Positions 6,814 through 15,650 of a stretch of 64,000 nt of DNA are shown piece by piece. The notes beneath the pieces are model-generated. The model worked only from the letters and a program-made list of their open reading frames with translations, was not told the origin of the DNA and did not search any database. The position numbers were made by a program, and so were the translations under genes. The DNA is from Chryseobacterium indoltheticum (lineage in GTDB: Bacteria; Bacteroidota; Bacteroidia; Flavobacteriales; Weeksellaceae): assembly GCF_003815915.1 (NCBI RefSeq), contig NZ_CP033929.1, positions 3,472,001 through 3,536,000 on the forward strand, written 5' to 3'. Each line of letters opens with the position of its first letter. Position 1 is the first letter of the stretch.

Positions 6814-7716
6814 TTATTCCATATTTCTCAACTTCACCTCTTTCTTCAGATAGGTTTTAAAATCTTCGGCAAACATTCCGATATAAGTGCCTTTTTTAAG
6901 ATCTCTGTTGACCCCTGTTTTGCCTAAAATTACAGATCCGCTTTCAATCGTATTTCCGGAAGCAATACCAGCCTGCCCCCACAAAGTGACCTCATCACCA
7001 ATGATACAGCATCCTGCAATGCCAACTTGAGATGCAATCAGACATCTTTTACCAATCACGGTGTCGTGGCCAATCTGAATTTGATTATCTAAAACTGAAC
7101 CTTCACCAATGATCGTAGAATCTGTCACTCCCCTATCGATGGTACAACCATTGCCTATTTCTACATTGTTTTCGATAATTACATTTCCTACAGAGATTAG
7201 GCGGTCGAAATTCCCGTTGAGTTTTCTGTAATAAAATGCATCACCTCCCAAAACGGTGTTGGATTGAATAACGACATTATCGCCAATCACTGTTCTGTCA
7301 CCAATCACAACGTTTGGAAAAATCAAAGTATTTTTTCCGATAGTAATATTGTTTCCTAAAACTGCTGAAGGATGAATTTTTGTACCCTCGCCAATTTCAA
7401 CATCATGAAGTGTTTCGGTGAAGTTATAAATTCTTGTGAAATGGGTATTGATCTTATTAAAATCTCTGAAAGGATCATCCGAGATCAAAAGCGCCTTGCC
7501 TTCCGGACAGTCTACTTCTTTATCGATCAAGATAATGGTTGCTGCAGAATTTAAAGCTTTATCGTAATATTTGGGGTGGTTCACGAATACAATTTCGCCA
7601 GATTTTACTCTGTGAATTTCATTTGTTCCCAATACTTCAAAATCTTCAGAGCCAATAAATTTTGCTCCGATGAGATCTGCAATGGTTTTAAGCTGCTGTG
7701 GCTGATGAAACGTCAT
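6814..7716 (-). CDS. LpxD-like UDP-3-O-acylglucosamine N-acyltransferase paralog
   Basis: From ATG 7716 the product is 300 aa. Residues ~1-95 form an LpxD-type N-terminal domain ([13 protein letters not shown]), and the rest is a left-handed beta helix of hexapeptide repeats ([30 protein letters not shown]). [10 protein letters not shown] carries the His that matches the catalytic His of LpxD. It is shorter than LpxD and lacks its C-terminal helix. The in-frame region up to 7770 overlaps a palindrome at 7742-7774 and is not likely coding. This second lpxD-like gene next to efp is common in Bacteroidetes; its substrate is unknown, and an acyltransferase for another acyl-sugar is possible. It follows efp by ~290 bp with structured DNA between. 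Confidence 0.8.
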   Translation of the reverse strand: MTFHQPQQLKTIADLIGAKFIGSEDFEVLGTNEIHRVKSGEIVFVNHPKYYDKALNSAATIILIDKEVDCPEGKALLISDDPFRDFNKINTHFTRIYNFTETLHDVEIGEGTKIHPSAVLGNNITIGKNTLIFPNVVIGDRTVIGDNVVIQSNTVLGGDAFYYRKLNGNFDRLISVGNVIIENNVEIGNGCTIDRGVTDSTIIGEGSVLDNQIQIGHDTVIGKRCLIASQVGIAGCCIIGDEVTLWGQAGIASGNTIESGSVILGKTGVNRDLKKGTYIGMFAEDFKTYLKKEVKLRNME

Positions 7717-7741
7717 ATTTTTAAATGATGTTTTAATTTTC

Positions 7742-7774
7742 AACCGTGTCAAGGTCTGAAACCTTGACACGGTT
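7742..7774. repeat. Perfect 14-bp palindrome in the efp-lpxD2 spacer
   Basis: AACCGTGTCAAGGT and its exact reverse complement flank the loop CTGAA, followed by TTTTA on the + strand. It resembles REP-like palindromes scattered between genes in Chryseobacterium-type genomes (from memory). It could also act as a terminator for + strand transcripts. No second copy is seen in this window. Confidence 0.7.
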
Positions 7775-7838
7775 TTTATGATCTTTTAATTTCGTCAAAA
7801 TCTGATGTTCTGACAAATTTTATTTTTCTGTCTACATT

Positions 7839-7918
7839 GCAGCCCGACCTGAGTGGAGCTCTTTTTGCCGAAGCGAAGCGGAGGCAAAAAAGCGGGAACG
7901 GAGGGCGGAAAAAGCTGC
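7839..7918. repeat. Structured GC-rich intergenic element
   Basis: GCAGC and GCTGC bracket an 80-bp purine-rich element with an inner pair CTTTTTGCC (7861-7869) and GGCAAAAAAG (7883-7892). It is much richer in G and C than its surroundings. Elements of this look recur between genes in Chryseobacterium genomes (from memory), but this window has just one copy, so repetition is not shown here. Confidence 0.5.
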
Positions 7919-7968
7919 CATAAAAGATAAAAAAGGCTCTTGAACACCGCCAAAAAGCTTTTATAATA

Positions 7969-8001
7969 AGAAAGCTGAAAACTTCACGCTTCCAGCTTTC
8001 T
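7969..8001 (-). terminator. Stem-loop downstream of efp
   Basis: AGAAAGCTG pairs with CAGCTTTCT across a 15-nt loop, 8 bp beyond the efp stop codon on the - strand. It may end or weaken transcription between efp and the lpxD-like gene. The loop is long and the U tract weak. Confidence 0.45.
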
Positions 8002-8008
8002 GCAATAT

Positions 8009-8572
8009 TTATTTTACTCTTTCTAAGTAAGAACCGTCTTCTGTGCTTACTTTGATTTTGTCACCCGGCTCGATAAACAAAGGAACCATTACTCGAGCTC
8101 CTGTTTCAACGATTGCGTTTTTCAGGGCATTGGTAGCAGTGTTTCCTTTCACTCCCGGATCAGCTTCTATAACTTCTAAATAAACTGATTGTGGCAGCTC
8201 GGCAGAAAGCGGAGTTTCGTCAGCTTCTTTCAAGATGATCGTCACTTCTTCACCTGCTTTCATCAAGTTTGAGTTTTCAATCATTTCTTTGTTTAAGTAT
8301 AACTGAGAGAAATCTTCGTTATTCATAAAGTGGAAACCATTCTCGTCATCATAAAGATATTGGAATTTTCTGGTAATTACCTTTACCTCATCAATTTTGT
8401 GACCTGCAGAAAAAGTGTTATCAAGAACTTTTCCGTTGGTTACTGATTTCATTTTTGTTCTTACGAAAGCAGGACCTTTCCCTGGTTTTACGTGAAGAAA
8501 CTCAATAATTTTGAAAATATCATTGCTGAATTCGATGCAAAGACCTTTTCTGATATCGTTACTTGTTGCCAT
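8009..8572 (-). CDS. efp: Translation elongation factor P
   Basis: EF-P rescues ribosomes stalled at polyproline stretches. The 187-aa product has the usual three domains: an N-terminal KOW-like domain with VKPGKGPAF, where Lys32 is at the position that is modified in other bacteria, a central OB domain, and a C-terminal OB domain (ETGARVMVPLFIEPGDKIKVSTEDGSY). Length and motifs are complete. It is the fifth gene of the lpx operon. I see no modification enzyme gene nearby, so the state of Lys32 is open. Confidence 0.95.
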   Translation of the reverse strand: MATSNDIRKGLCIEFSNDIFKIIEFLHVKPGKGPAFVRTKMKSVTNGKVLDNTFSAGHKIDEVKVITRKFQYLYDDENGFHFMNNEDFSQLYLNKEMIENSNLMKAGEEVTIILKEADETPLSAELPQSVYLEVIEADPGVKGNTATNALKNAIVETGARVMVPLFIEPGDKIKVSTEDGSYLERVK

Positions 8573-8587
8573 TAATTTTTATGTATG

Positions 8588-9256
8588 TTATTTATTATTT
8601 TCGTTGTTCACCAAAGCTATAATATCTTCTAAATAGTATTGATCATTCTTCAATTTAGAAATAACTTCAGGATCATTATTTGTAATCTTTAAAATTTTCT
8701 TTGTATCAACAATATGTCCAAAGCTTACATCTCTGTCATCACTTGTATTGTTTGATTTATCAATATCTATTAAAAGTACCTTATAGGAATTTCCTTTTTT
8801 ATCTTTCCAAGAAAATTTTGGCTTCGTATTGAATATAACTTCTGTCAAAACGCCTCCAGAATTCGTATTATTATAGGAGATTGCTTTTTTGTCTTTAATT
8901 TCATCTAAATACAACAAAATGTGTTTTTTTCCGATAATATCAACTTTACAAAAAGTATCATAGGAGAAAATATAAGCTGCATAGGTCATATTAAAATATA
9001 ATTTATCATTATATTTCATAAGCCAAGCCCTATTCTCTTTCCTCGCTTTTTTATCTGTATCTGCAAATCTAAAAGATGAAATCTGAACATAGTTTTCATT
9101 TTGGCTTTTGATTTCGGCATAAACATCAGACTTTGATAAATTTCTGCTTTTGTAATCCGTAAAACCATAATAGAATTCTACATCATTTAATTTTTCATTC
9201 TGAGCAAAAACAAATGCTGATAAAGCTGTAAAAACCAAAACTAAAGCTTTCATCAT
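8588..9256 (-). CDS. Secreted protein of unknown function inside the lpx-efp operon
   Basis: The 222-aa product begins MMKALVLVFTALSAFVFAQN, a signal peptide likely cut after FA-Q, so the mature part is periplasmic or exported. The mature chain has strands such as YVQISSFRFADTDKK and HILLYLDEIKDK and no Cys pair apart from one Cys. No family is recognised. It sits 6 bp after lpxA and 15 bp before efp. Since lpxA and efp are often direct neighbours in this phylum, it looks like an accessory gene inserted in the operon without breaking it. Its AT content is higher than that of the lpx genes. Confidence 0.7.
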   Translation of the reverse strand: MMKALVLVFTALSAFVFAQNEKLNDVEFYYGFTDYKSRNLSKSDVYAEIKSQNENYVQISSFRFADTDKKARKENRAWLMKYNDKLYFNMTYAAYIFSYDTFCKVDIIGKKHILLYLDEIKDKKAISYNNTNSGGVLTEVIFNTKPKFSWKDKKGNSYKVLLIDIDKSNNTSDDRDVSFGHIVDTKKILKITNNDPEVISKLKNDQYYLEDIIALVNNENNK

Positions 9257-9262
9257 CTTAAA

Positions 9263-10051
9263 TTATTCTTTACCGGTTCCGTATCCTTTTACGATACCTC
9301 TTGGTGAGTTTTGGATAAACTGAAGAATTTCGTCTCTTTCAGCAGTAGGGAGCATCTCTTTTTCGATGTGTGAAACGGCTTGAGAAACATTCATTTTCAT
9401 CTGGAAAATAGCTCTGTAAATTTTTTGAATTTCGAAGATTTTCTCATTTGTAAATCCTCTTCTTCGTAACCCTACAGAATTGATCCCCGCATATGACATC
9501 GGTTCTCTTGCTACTTTTACATAAGGCGGAATATCTTTTCTCACCAAAGTACCACCCGAAATCATTACATGTTTTCCGATTTTACCAAACTGATGCACGG
9601 CAGATAAGCCTCCCATAACCGTGTAATCGCCAATCTCAACATGTCCTGCAATACCGCAACCGTTTACGATGATTACATGATCGCCAATTACACAGTCGTG
9701 TGCAATGTGAGATGTTGCCATAATCAGACAATTGGCTCCAATTTTTGTAAAACCTAAAGCTTTGGTACCTCTGTTAACCGTTACACATTCTCTGATTGTT
9801 GTATCATCTCCAATGATGGTCTGGGTATCTTCACCGTCGAATTTTAAATCCTGAGGAATTGCAGAAATTACAGTTCCAGGGAAAATTCTACAGTTTTTAC
9901 CGATTCTGGCGCCATCCATAATGGTTACGTTTGAGCCAATCCAGGTTCCCTCTCCTATCTCAACATCACCAGCAATGGTAGTGAATGGTTCTACTACAAC
10001 ATTTTTGCTGATTTTTGCACGCTTATCAACGGCCGCTAATTGATGAATCAT
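9263..10051 (-). CDS. lpxA: Acyl-ACP--UDP-N-acetylglucosamine O-acyltransferase
   Basis: LpxA adds the 3-O acyl chain to UDP-GlcNAc, the first step of lipid A synthesis, in the cytoplasm. The 262-aa product has a long hexapeptide-repeat beta helix (IGEGTWIGSNVTIMDGARIG) and a C-terminal helical domain. SHIAHDCVIG gives His118 as the counterpart of the catalytic His125 of E. coli LpxA. The ATG directly follows the lpxC-fabZ stop with no spacer, so translation is probably coupled. Confidence 0.95.
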   Translation of the reverse strand: MIHQLAAVDKRAKISKNVVVEPFTTIAGDVEIGEGTWIGSNVTIMDGARIGKNCRIFPGTVISAIPQDLKFDGEDTQTIIGDDTTIRECVTVNRGTKALGFTKIGANCLIMATSHIAHDCVIGDHVIIVNGCGIAGHVEIGDYTVMGGLSAVHQFGKIGKHVMISGGTLVRKDIPPYVKVAREPMSYAGINSVGLRRRGFTNEKIFEIQKIYRAIFQMKMNVSQAVSHIEKEMLPTAERDEILQFIQNSPRGIVKGYGTGKE

Positions 10052-11449
10052 TTAATCAATTTTATTTTTTGCAACTTGAGCCATCAATTCTGCTTCTACT
10101 GCTACAGTATCACCAACATATCCGTATCCCTGCATATGAACAATACCTCTTCTGATTGGCTCTATTAACTCAATTTTGAAAATCATTGTATCACCGGGAA
10201 CAACTTTTCTTTTGAATTTCACCTTATCTATTTTGATGAAGTATGTAGAGTAATTTTCAGGATCCGGAACGCTTGCCAAAACCAGGATTCCTCCTGTTTG
10301 TGCTAAAGCTTCCACTTGTAAAACTCCAGGCATTACTGGCTCTTTTGGAAAATGCCCAACGAAGAAAGGTTCATTCATTGTTACATTTTTCAAACCAACC
10401 ACATGAGAATCAGAAAGCTCAAGAATTTTATCGATCAATAAAAAAGGAGGTCTGTGAGGCATCAACTTCATGATTCCGTTGATGTCGAAAACAGGCTCTT
10501 TCGTTAAATCAAACTCAGGAACGTTTTTCTTTTTCTGTAGTTTCCACTGGCGGTTTAGCTTTTTCGCAAACTGAGTATTTACAAAATGTCCGGGCTTATT
10601 GGCAATAACTTTTCCTTTAATCTTCACACCCGTTAACGCTAGATCACCAATTACATCTAATAATTTGTGTCTTGCCGCTTCGTTTGGATAGTTTAAAGTT
10701 AAATTATCTAAAATACCATTAGGTCTAATTGATACGTGATCTTTACCAAAAGCTTTCTTCAGCTTTTCTGTAGTTTCAGGAGTCAAATCCTTATCAACGT
10801 ATACAATTGCATTTGAAATATCTCCACCTTTAATCAAACCATGATCAAGAAGCATTTCTAATTCGTGCAAAAAGCTGAACGTTCTTGCAGAAGAAATTTC
10901 TTCTTTAAATTCTGAAATATTTTTAAGAGTAGCATTCTGAGTTCCTAAAACTTTAGTTCCAAAATCTACCATTGTCGTCACCTCATAAGTATCTGAAGGG
11001 ATAATTGTAATTTCTGAACCGGTTGCAGGGTCGCTGTAGCTCAATACTTCTTTTACAACAAGATATTCTCTTGCGACAGTTTGCTCTACGATACCTACAC
11101 TTTCGATTGCTTCAACAAAAAACTTTGAAGAGCCGTCTAAAATAGGAGGTTCTGAAGCATCCATTTCTAAAACAGCATTGTCGATATCACAACCCACCAA
11201 AGCAGCCAAAAGATGCTCACAAGTATTGATTTTAACGCCCAATTTTTCCAAAGTAGTTCCTCTTTCTGTAGCCACCACGTAATTTACGTCTGCTTCTACA
11301 TGAGGTCGCCCTTCAAGATCTGTTCGTACGAAAACAAAACCTGTATTTTCTTTTGCAGGTTTAATGGTTAATTTTACTTCTTTACCAGTATGAAGACCTA
11401 TTCCAGAAAGAGTAACCTCTTCCTGAAGGGTTTTTTGCATATCACTCAT
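10052..11449 (-). CDS. lpxC-fabZ: Fused LpxC deacetylase / FabZ 3-hydroxyacyl-ACP dehydratase
   Basis: One 465-aa chain carries two enzymes. Residues ~4-310 are LpxC, the zinc deacetylase that commits to lipid [12 protein letters not shown] holds Glu78 and His79, and [15 protein letters not shown] holds the second His and the Asp ligand. Residues ~325-460 are Fab[34 protein letters not shown] with its active His and Glu. The fusion is typical of Bacteroidetes. I chose ATG 11449 (MSDMQKTL), which overlaps the lpxD stop by 8 bp (ATGAGTGA), over an upstream alternative at 11476 that would overlap more. Fusion ties lipid A commitment to fatty acid elongation at a shared 3-hydroxyacyl-ACP branch point. 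Confidence 0.95.
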   Translation of the reverse strand: MSDMQKTLQEEVTLSGIGLHTGKEVKLTIKPAKENTGFVFVRTDLEGRPHVEADVNYVVATERGTTLEKLGVKINTCEHLLAALVGCDIDNAVLEMDASEPPILDGSSKFFVEAIESVGIVEQTVAREYLVVKEVLSYSDPATGSEITIIPSDTYEVTTMVDFGTKVLGTQNATLKNISEFKEEISSARTFSFLHELEMLLDHGLIKGGDISNAIVYVDKDLTPETTEKLKKAFGKDHVSIRPNGILDNLTLNYPNEAARHKLLDVIGDLALTGVKIKGKVIANKPGHFVNTQFAKKLNRQWKLQKKKNVPEFDLTKEPVFDINGIMKLMPHRPPFLLIDKILELSDSHVVGLKNVTMNEPFFVGHFPKEPVMPGVLQVEALAQTGGILVLASVPDPENYSTYFIKIDKVKFKRKVVPGDTMIFKIELIEPIRRGIVHMQGYGYVGDTVAVEAELMAQVAKNKID

Positions 11450-12473
11450 TAGTATGATCTTTTGAGTTATTCTCAAGATTATTTATTCTTTTCGCAAGTT
11501 CAGGAAGGTTCCTGAAATGCACGTAGCTTCGAAGATAGTCATTATAACTGATCGCAGGAGAACCATAAACGGTATCTTTATCATTAACGCTGGAATTCAC
11601 TCCACTCTGCGCCTGAATTTTCACCTGGCTTCCTATCTTTATATGACCAACGATGCCAACCTGACCGCCAATCTGGTTCCAATCTCCAATAGTGGTAGAA
11701 CCGGCAATTCCCGCTTGTGCAGCAATTACATTGTTTGCACCAATCTTTACGTTGTGTGCAATCTGAATCAGATTATCGATTTTTGTACCTTTTCCGATGG
11801 TTGTAGAGCCTATTGTAGCTCTGTCGATACTGCAGTTAGAACCTATTTCCACATTATCTTCAATAATAACATTTCCTAATTGAGGAATTTTTTGAAAGCC
11901 TTCCGGAGTCGGCTGAAAACCAAATCCGTCGCCACCGATTACGGTATTGGAATGTATTACACAGTTATCACCAATAATGCAGTAATCATAGATTCTTGCA
12001 CCACTGTCTATCTTACAGTTTTTACCGACTTTCACGCCTTTACCAATATAGACTTGCGGAAATATCTGTGAACCTTCACCGATTTTTGCCTTTTCTGAAA
12101 CATAGGTAAAAGCGCCGATATATACTTTATCTCCTATTACAGCAGTGTCGTGAATGGAAGATCCATCTTCTACCCCTTCTTTTTTGCCTTGCATTTCCTG
12201 GTACAGATTCATTAAAACCTGAAAAGAAAGATAGGCATCTTTTACAGCTATAATTGTAGGATTATATTGATCTTTGTTGATAAGGGTCTCGGTAACAATA
12301 AGAACCGAACATTGCGAAGTCTCTAAGTGATGCGCAAAACGATCTTGCGCAACAAAAGAAAGATGGCCGGATTCTCCGCTCTCAATCGGTGAAACTCCGG
12401 TAATAAGTGCGTTTTCGTCACCTATAATTTTTCCGTCAATAAAACTTGCAATTTGCGAAGCTGTAAATTCCAT
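11442..12473 (-). CDS. lpxD: UDP-3-O-(3-hydroxyacyl)glucosamine N-acyltransferase
   Basis: LpxD adds the N-linked acyl chain in lipid A synthesis. From ATG 12473 the product is 343 aa with an N-terminal uridine-binding domain ([16 protein letters not shown]), a hexapeptide beta helix, the catalytic-His motif [10 protein letters not shown], and a C-terminal helix ([13 protein letters not shown]). Length fits the family. A TTG at 12482 is in frame, but it falls inside the -7 promoter box (12480-12487), so ATG 12473 is the only sensible start. It is the first gene of the operon lpxD, lpxC-fabZ, lpxA, 222-aa gene, efp, lpxD-like. Confidence 0.95.
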   Translation of the reverse strand: MEFTASQIASFIDGKIIGDENALITGVSPIESGESGHLSFVAQDRFAHHLETSQCSVLIVTETLINKDQYNPTIIAVKDAYLSFQVLMNLYQEMQGKKEGVEDGSSIHDTAVIGDKVYIGAFTYVSEKAKIGEGSQIFPQVYIGKGVKVGKNCKIDSGARIYDYCIIGDNCVIHSNTVIGGDGFGFQPTPEGFQKIPQLGNVIIEDNVEIGSNCSIDRATIGSTTIGKGTKIDNLIQIAHNVKIGANNVIAAQAGIAGSTTIGDWNQIGGQVGIVGHIKIGSQVKIQAQSGVNSSVNDKDTVYGSPAISYNDYLRSYVHFRNLPELAKRINNLENNSKDHTNE

Positions 12474-12479
12474 ATTCTG

Positions 12480-12508
12480 CAAAGATAAGAAATTCTGTTA
12501 TTCGCAAA
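12480..12508 (-). promoter_or_regulatory. Promoter of the lpx operon
   Basis: On the - strand TTTG (12508-12505), 17 bp, then TATCTTTG (12487-12480), a match to the Bacteroidetes TTTG / TAnnTTTG promoter. The -7 box ends 6 bp before the lpxD ATG, so the transcript should begin at or near the start codon, leaving little room for a leader. Confidence 0.65.
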
Positions 12509-12561
12509 CATTTTTTAGTTTATGGAATATCGATTTTAATATTATTTAAGAAAATTTAGTG

Positions 12562-13767
12562 TCACATTCTCGGAAATGCGAGGATATATCTTTTCGTCTT
12601 GTGAACGATGAGGCCAGACAAAAGCTGATCCTCCGACTCATCCAATTTTAAGACTTTTCCGCTTTTTTGAAGAAGGTAAATCGGCTGTTTTTCTGTATCA
12701 TACGGAAGCAGACTTCTTGTAATTTGATGTACCAATTCGTCACCATTATCAATTCCAAAAAAATCGTTGGTGTTTTGTATCTTTTCATCAATAAACTTTT
12801 CGTCAAAAGGATGAGATGAGATAATAGTTTTTGGAAAATTACGCTGAATGACGCATTTGCACCAGTAAGAAAGAACAAAATCTTCTGACTTCTGCCATAA
12901 TTTCATCGCCTGAACAACATCATTATCGTCAAGCTGTGTAAAACGCTCAACATCTTCGTCGGTAGCTGCACTTTTTCCTCTGTGTAAAAAATATTTCAAA
13001 TTTTCTGTGGCCGGTAAATCGACACCTTCTGAAACCAGATATTTTGCTCTTTCAAGGATTTTTACCAAAATAAATTCTGCCAACGCCGAAGTTTTATGGT
13101 AATAAACCTGCCAATACATAAACATTCTTGCCGTCAAGAAGTTTTCAATAGAATAAACACCTTTCGCATCGATTACCAATTCTTCCTCGCAGACATTCAT
13201 CATTGAAATAATCCTTTGCGTATTGATATTTCCTTCTGAAACTCCCGTGAAAAAACTGTCCCTGTTCAAATAATCTAAACGATCAACATCCAGTTGTGAG
13301 CTGATGAGCTGATTAAAGAATTTTCTGTGGTACTTCCCCTGAAACATTTCTATCGCTGTCGATAATTGTCCGCCAAATTCATCATTCAGTCTATTCATTA
13401 ATAATAATGAAAGGTTTTCGTGATGCCAGTCATCCATCAACATACTTTCCAGGGCATGAGAAAACGGGCCGTGACCGATATCGTGCATCAGAATTGCTAA
13501 CATCGCTCCTTTTTCCTCTTCAACAGAAATAGCAACTCCTTTCTGCTTTAAGGTTTCCAAAGCAGTAAACATCAGATGCATCGCACCAATAGCGTGATGA
13601 AATCGTGTATGGGTTGCTCCGGGGAAAATTAAATTCAAAAGTCCGGTTTGTGAAATCCTTCTTAATCTTTGAAAATATGGATGTTCGATAACATCAAATA
13701 AGATTTCGTGAGGGATTTTTATGAAACCGTGTACAGGGTCGTTGATAATTTTAAGCTTATTCTGCAT
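12562..13767 (-). CDS. HD-domain phosphohydrolase
   Basis: The 401-aa product belongs to the HD superfamily of metal-dependent phosphohydrolases, close to the dGTPase/YdhJ-type group. Metal-binding residues are visible: His57 or His58 in THTRFHHAIG, His95-Asp96 in LMHDIGHGPFSH and a late Asp in QLDVDRLDYLNRD. It starts NDPVHGFIKIP, typical of this subgroup. It may hydrolyse dNTPs or another nucleotide; substrate is not shown by the sequence. It is transcribed in the same direction as lpxD but has its own promoter box and a 90-bp gap before lpxD. Confidence 0.85.
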   Translation of the reverse strand: MQNKLKIINDPVHGFIKIPHEILFDVIEHPYFQRLRRISQTGLLNLIFPGATHTRFHHAIGAMHLMFTALETLKQKGVAISVEEEKGAMLAILMHDIGHGPFSHALESMLMDDWHHENLSLLLMNRLNDEFGGQLSTAIEMFQGKYHRKFFNQLISSQLDVDRLDYLNRDSFFTGVSEGNINTQRIISMMNVCEEELVIDAKGVYSIENFLTARMFMYWQVYYHKTSALAEFILVKILERAKYLVSEGVDLPATENLKYFLHRGKSAATDEDVERFTQLDDNDVVQAMKLWQKSEDFVLSYWCKCVIQRNFPKTIISSHPFDEKFIDEKIQNTNDFFGIDNGDELVHQITRSLLPYDTEKQPIYLLQKSGKVLKLDESEDQLLSGLIVHKTKRYILAFPRM

Positions 13768-13788
13768 GGAAAAATTCTGAGACTATTG

Positions 13789-13796
13789 CAAAATTA
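13789..13796 (-). promoter_or_regulatory. -7 box of the HD phosphohydrolase gene
   Basis: TAATTTTG on the - strand, 21 bp before the ATG, matches TAnnTTTG. No clear -33 TTTG at the usual distance. The rest of the 245-bp divergent spacer toward porX has an AAATCTT/AAGATTT dyad at 13910-13928 and no ORF. Confidence 0.4.
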
Positions 13797-14012
13797 GGTT
13801 TTTAAAGTCAATTCTAAGAAAACAGGCGATTATTATTTAGAATATAAACATTAAAATTTGTTTATAAATCGTTGTATTTATCTTATCTTCATGAAATAAT
13901 TTGAGATAAAAATCTTTAACGAAGATTTAACTTTTAAGTCTCTTAATTTGTGAGGTTTTATAAAGTTTTGGTCACAGTTTTGATACATATCCCGCATAAA
14001 AAATAAACTTGT

Positions 14013-15557
14013 ATGTCAAACAAAATATTATGGATTGATGATGAAATAGATTTACTAAAACCTCATATCGTTTTTCTGGAAAAGAAGGGTTACATCGTAA
14101 CTCCTGTGAACAATGTGAATGAAGCTTTAGAACTTATTGATTCTGAAAAATTCGATTTAACCTTAATCGATGAAAATATGCCGGGAATCTCCGGTCTTGA
14201 AGCTATCCCGATGATTAAAGATAAAGATAATTCTTTGAAAATCGTGATGGTAACCAAAAGTGAGGAAGAGCACATCATGGAAGAAGCGATCGGCTCGCAG
14301 ATTGCAGATTATATTTTAAAACCTGTAAACCCAAATCAGATTTTACTTTCGTTGAAGAAAAACCTTCAGGAAGATAACTTGGTAGAGCAGAAAACTATTT
14401 TGCAGTATCAGCAGGAATTCCGAAACCTTTCGATGGAACTTTCTTACCTGAGAACATATCAGGATTGGGCAGAATATTATAAAAAAATCGTGAATTGGGA
14501 ACTTAAATTTGATAAAGTTGCTGATAACGAATTTGCAGACCTTCTGCAGTCACAGAAAGAGGAAGCCAATATTCAGTTTGCTAAATTTATCGAAAATAAT
14601 TACGAAGACTGGTTGAACGGTTCGGATAAGCCAATGATGAGCCACACCTTATTTAAAGATAAAATAAAGACTGAGGTTGAGAAAGACAAAGTGCTTCTTT
14701 TAATGGTCGACAATCTTAGATACGACCAATGGAAAGTAATTGAGCCTCTTTTCACCAAATATTACAATAAAGTTTCAGAAGATTATTATTACAGTATTCT
14801 TCCTACCGCCACACAATATGCGAGAAACTCATTTTTCGCAGGTCTGTTGCCTTCAGAAATCGAAAAACGTTTCCCGGACAAATGGTTTAACGATAATGAG
14901 GAAGGAAATAAAAATGAATTTGAGCGTGACTTCCTAGAAGATCAGATGAAAAGAGTTGGTTTAAGTTCTAAATCGATGAAATATCTTAAAGTTCTGAATG
15001 CTGATTTTGAAAGAAAAATCTATGATGACTTTAATCAGCACAAAAACAATGATCTTTTGGTGATCGTTTACAACTTTATCGATATTCTTTCGCATGCAAA
15101 AACCGATAATCATATTGTTGATCAGTTGATCAGAGATGATAAAACGTTTAGATCGTTAACATCGAATTGGTTTGAGAATTCATCTTTAATTAAAATTATT
15201 AAACTAGCTGCAGAAAACGGATTCAAACTGGTGATTACAACCGATCATGGAACTGTTTATGTGAAAAAACCCAGCCGCGTCGTTGGTGACAGAGAAACCT
15301 CAACAAACATCCGTTACAAAACAGGAAAAAGCTTAACGTACGATGACAAAGATGTCTGGGCAGTGAGCAATCCTGAAAAACTGTTTTTACCTAAAGGAAA
15401 CCTAAGCTCTAAATATATTTTTGCCAAAAACAATACATTTCTAGCCTATCCCAAAAACTACAATCACTTTGTAAATTACTATAAAGAGACTTATCAGCAC
15501 GGTGGAATTTCTTTGGAAGAATGCATCATTCCTATCAGTATTCTGGAACCTAAATAA
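14013..15557 (+). CDS. porX: PorX-type response regulator with PglZ domain
   Basis: The 514-aa product has a receiver domain (residues ~1-120) with the phosphoacceptor Asp53 in LTLIDENMPG and the conserved Lys in YILKPVNPNQ, a helical linker, and a C-terminal PglZ / alkaline-phosphatase-like domain from ~205 (LLMVDNLRYDQW, LPTATQYARNS, ITTDHGTVY). This architecture and length match PorX, which with the histidine kinase PorY controls T9SS genes in Bacteroidetes and whose PglZ domain is a metal-dependent phosphodiesterase acting on oligonucleotides. The partner kinase is not in the window. A T9SS-exported protein is encoded convergently just downstream. Confidence 0.9.
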   Translation: MSNKILWIDDEIDLLKPHIVFLEKKGYIVTPVNNVNEALELIDSEKFDLTLIDENMPGISGLEAIPMIKDKDNSLKIVMVTKSEEEHIMEEAIGSQIADYILKPVNPNQILLSLKKNLQEDNLVEQKTILQYQQEFRNLSMELSYLRTYQDWAEYYKKIVNWELKFDKVADNEFADLLQSQKEEANIQFAKFIENNYEDWLNGSDKPMMSHTLFKDKIKTEVEKDKVLLLMVDNLRYDQWKVIEPLFTKYYNKVSEDYYYSILPTATQYARNSFFAGLLPSEIEKRFPDKWFNDNEEGNKNEFERDFLEDQMKRVGLSSKSMKYLKVLNADFERKIYDDFNQHKNNDLLVIVYNFIDILSHAKTDNHIVDQLIRDDKTFRSLTSNWFENSSLIKIIKLAAENGFKLVITTDHGTVYVKKPSRVVGDRETSTNIRYKTGKSLTYDDKDVWAVSNPEKLFLPKGNLSSKYIFAKNNTFLAYPKNYNHFVNYYKETYQHGGISLEECIIPISILEPK

Positions 15558-15581
15558 AGTTTTAAGTATAAAAATAATAAA

Positions 15582-15606
15582 AGCCTCTTCATAATTTGAA
15601 GAGGCT
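15582..15606. terminator. Bidirectional terminator between porX and the LamG gene
   Basis: AGCCTCTTCA and TGAAGAGGCT form a perfect 10-bp stem with the loop TAATT between two convergent genes. A-rich before and A-rich after give it modest tails in both directions. Confidence 0.8.
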
Positions 15607-15650
15607 AAAACCATTATATGGATTAGTAATAATGATTTATGAAAAAAAAA

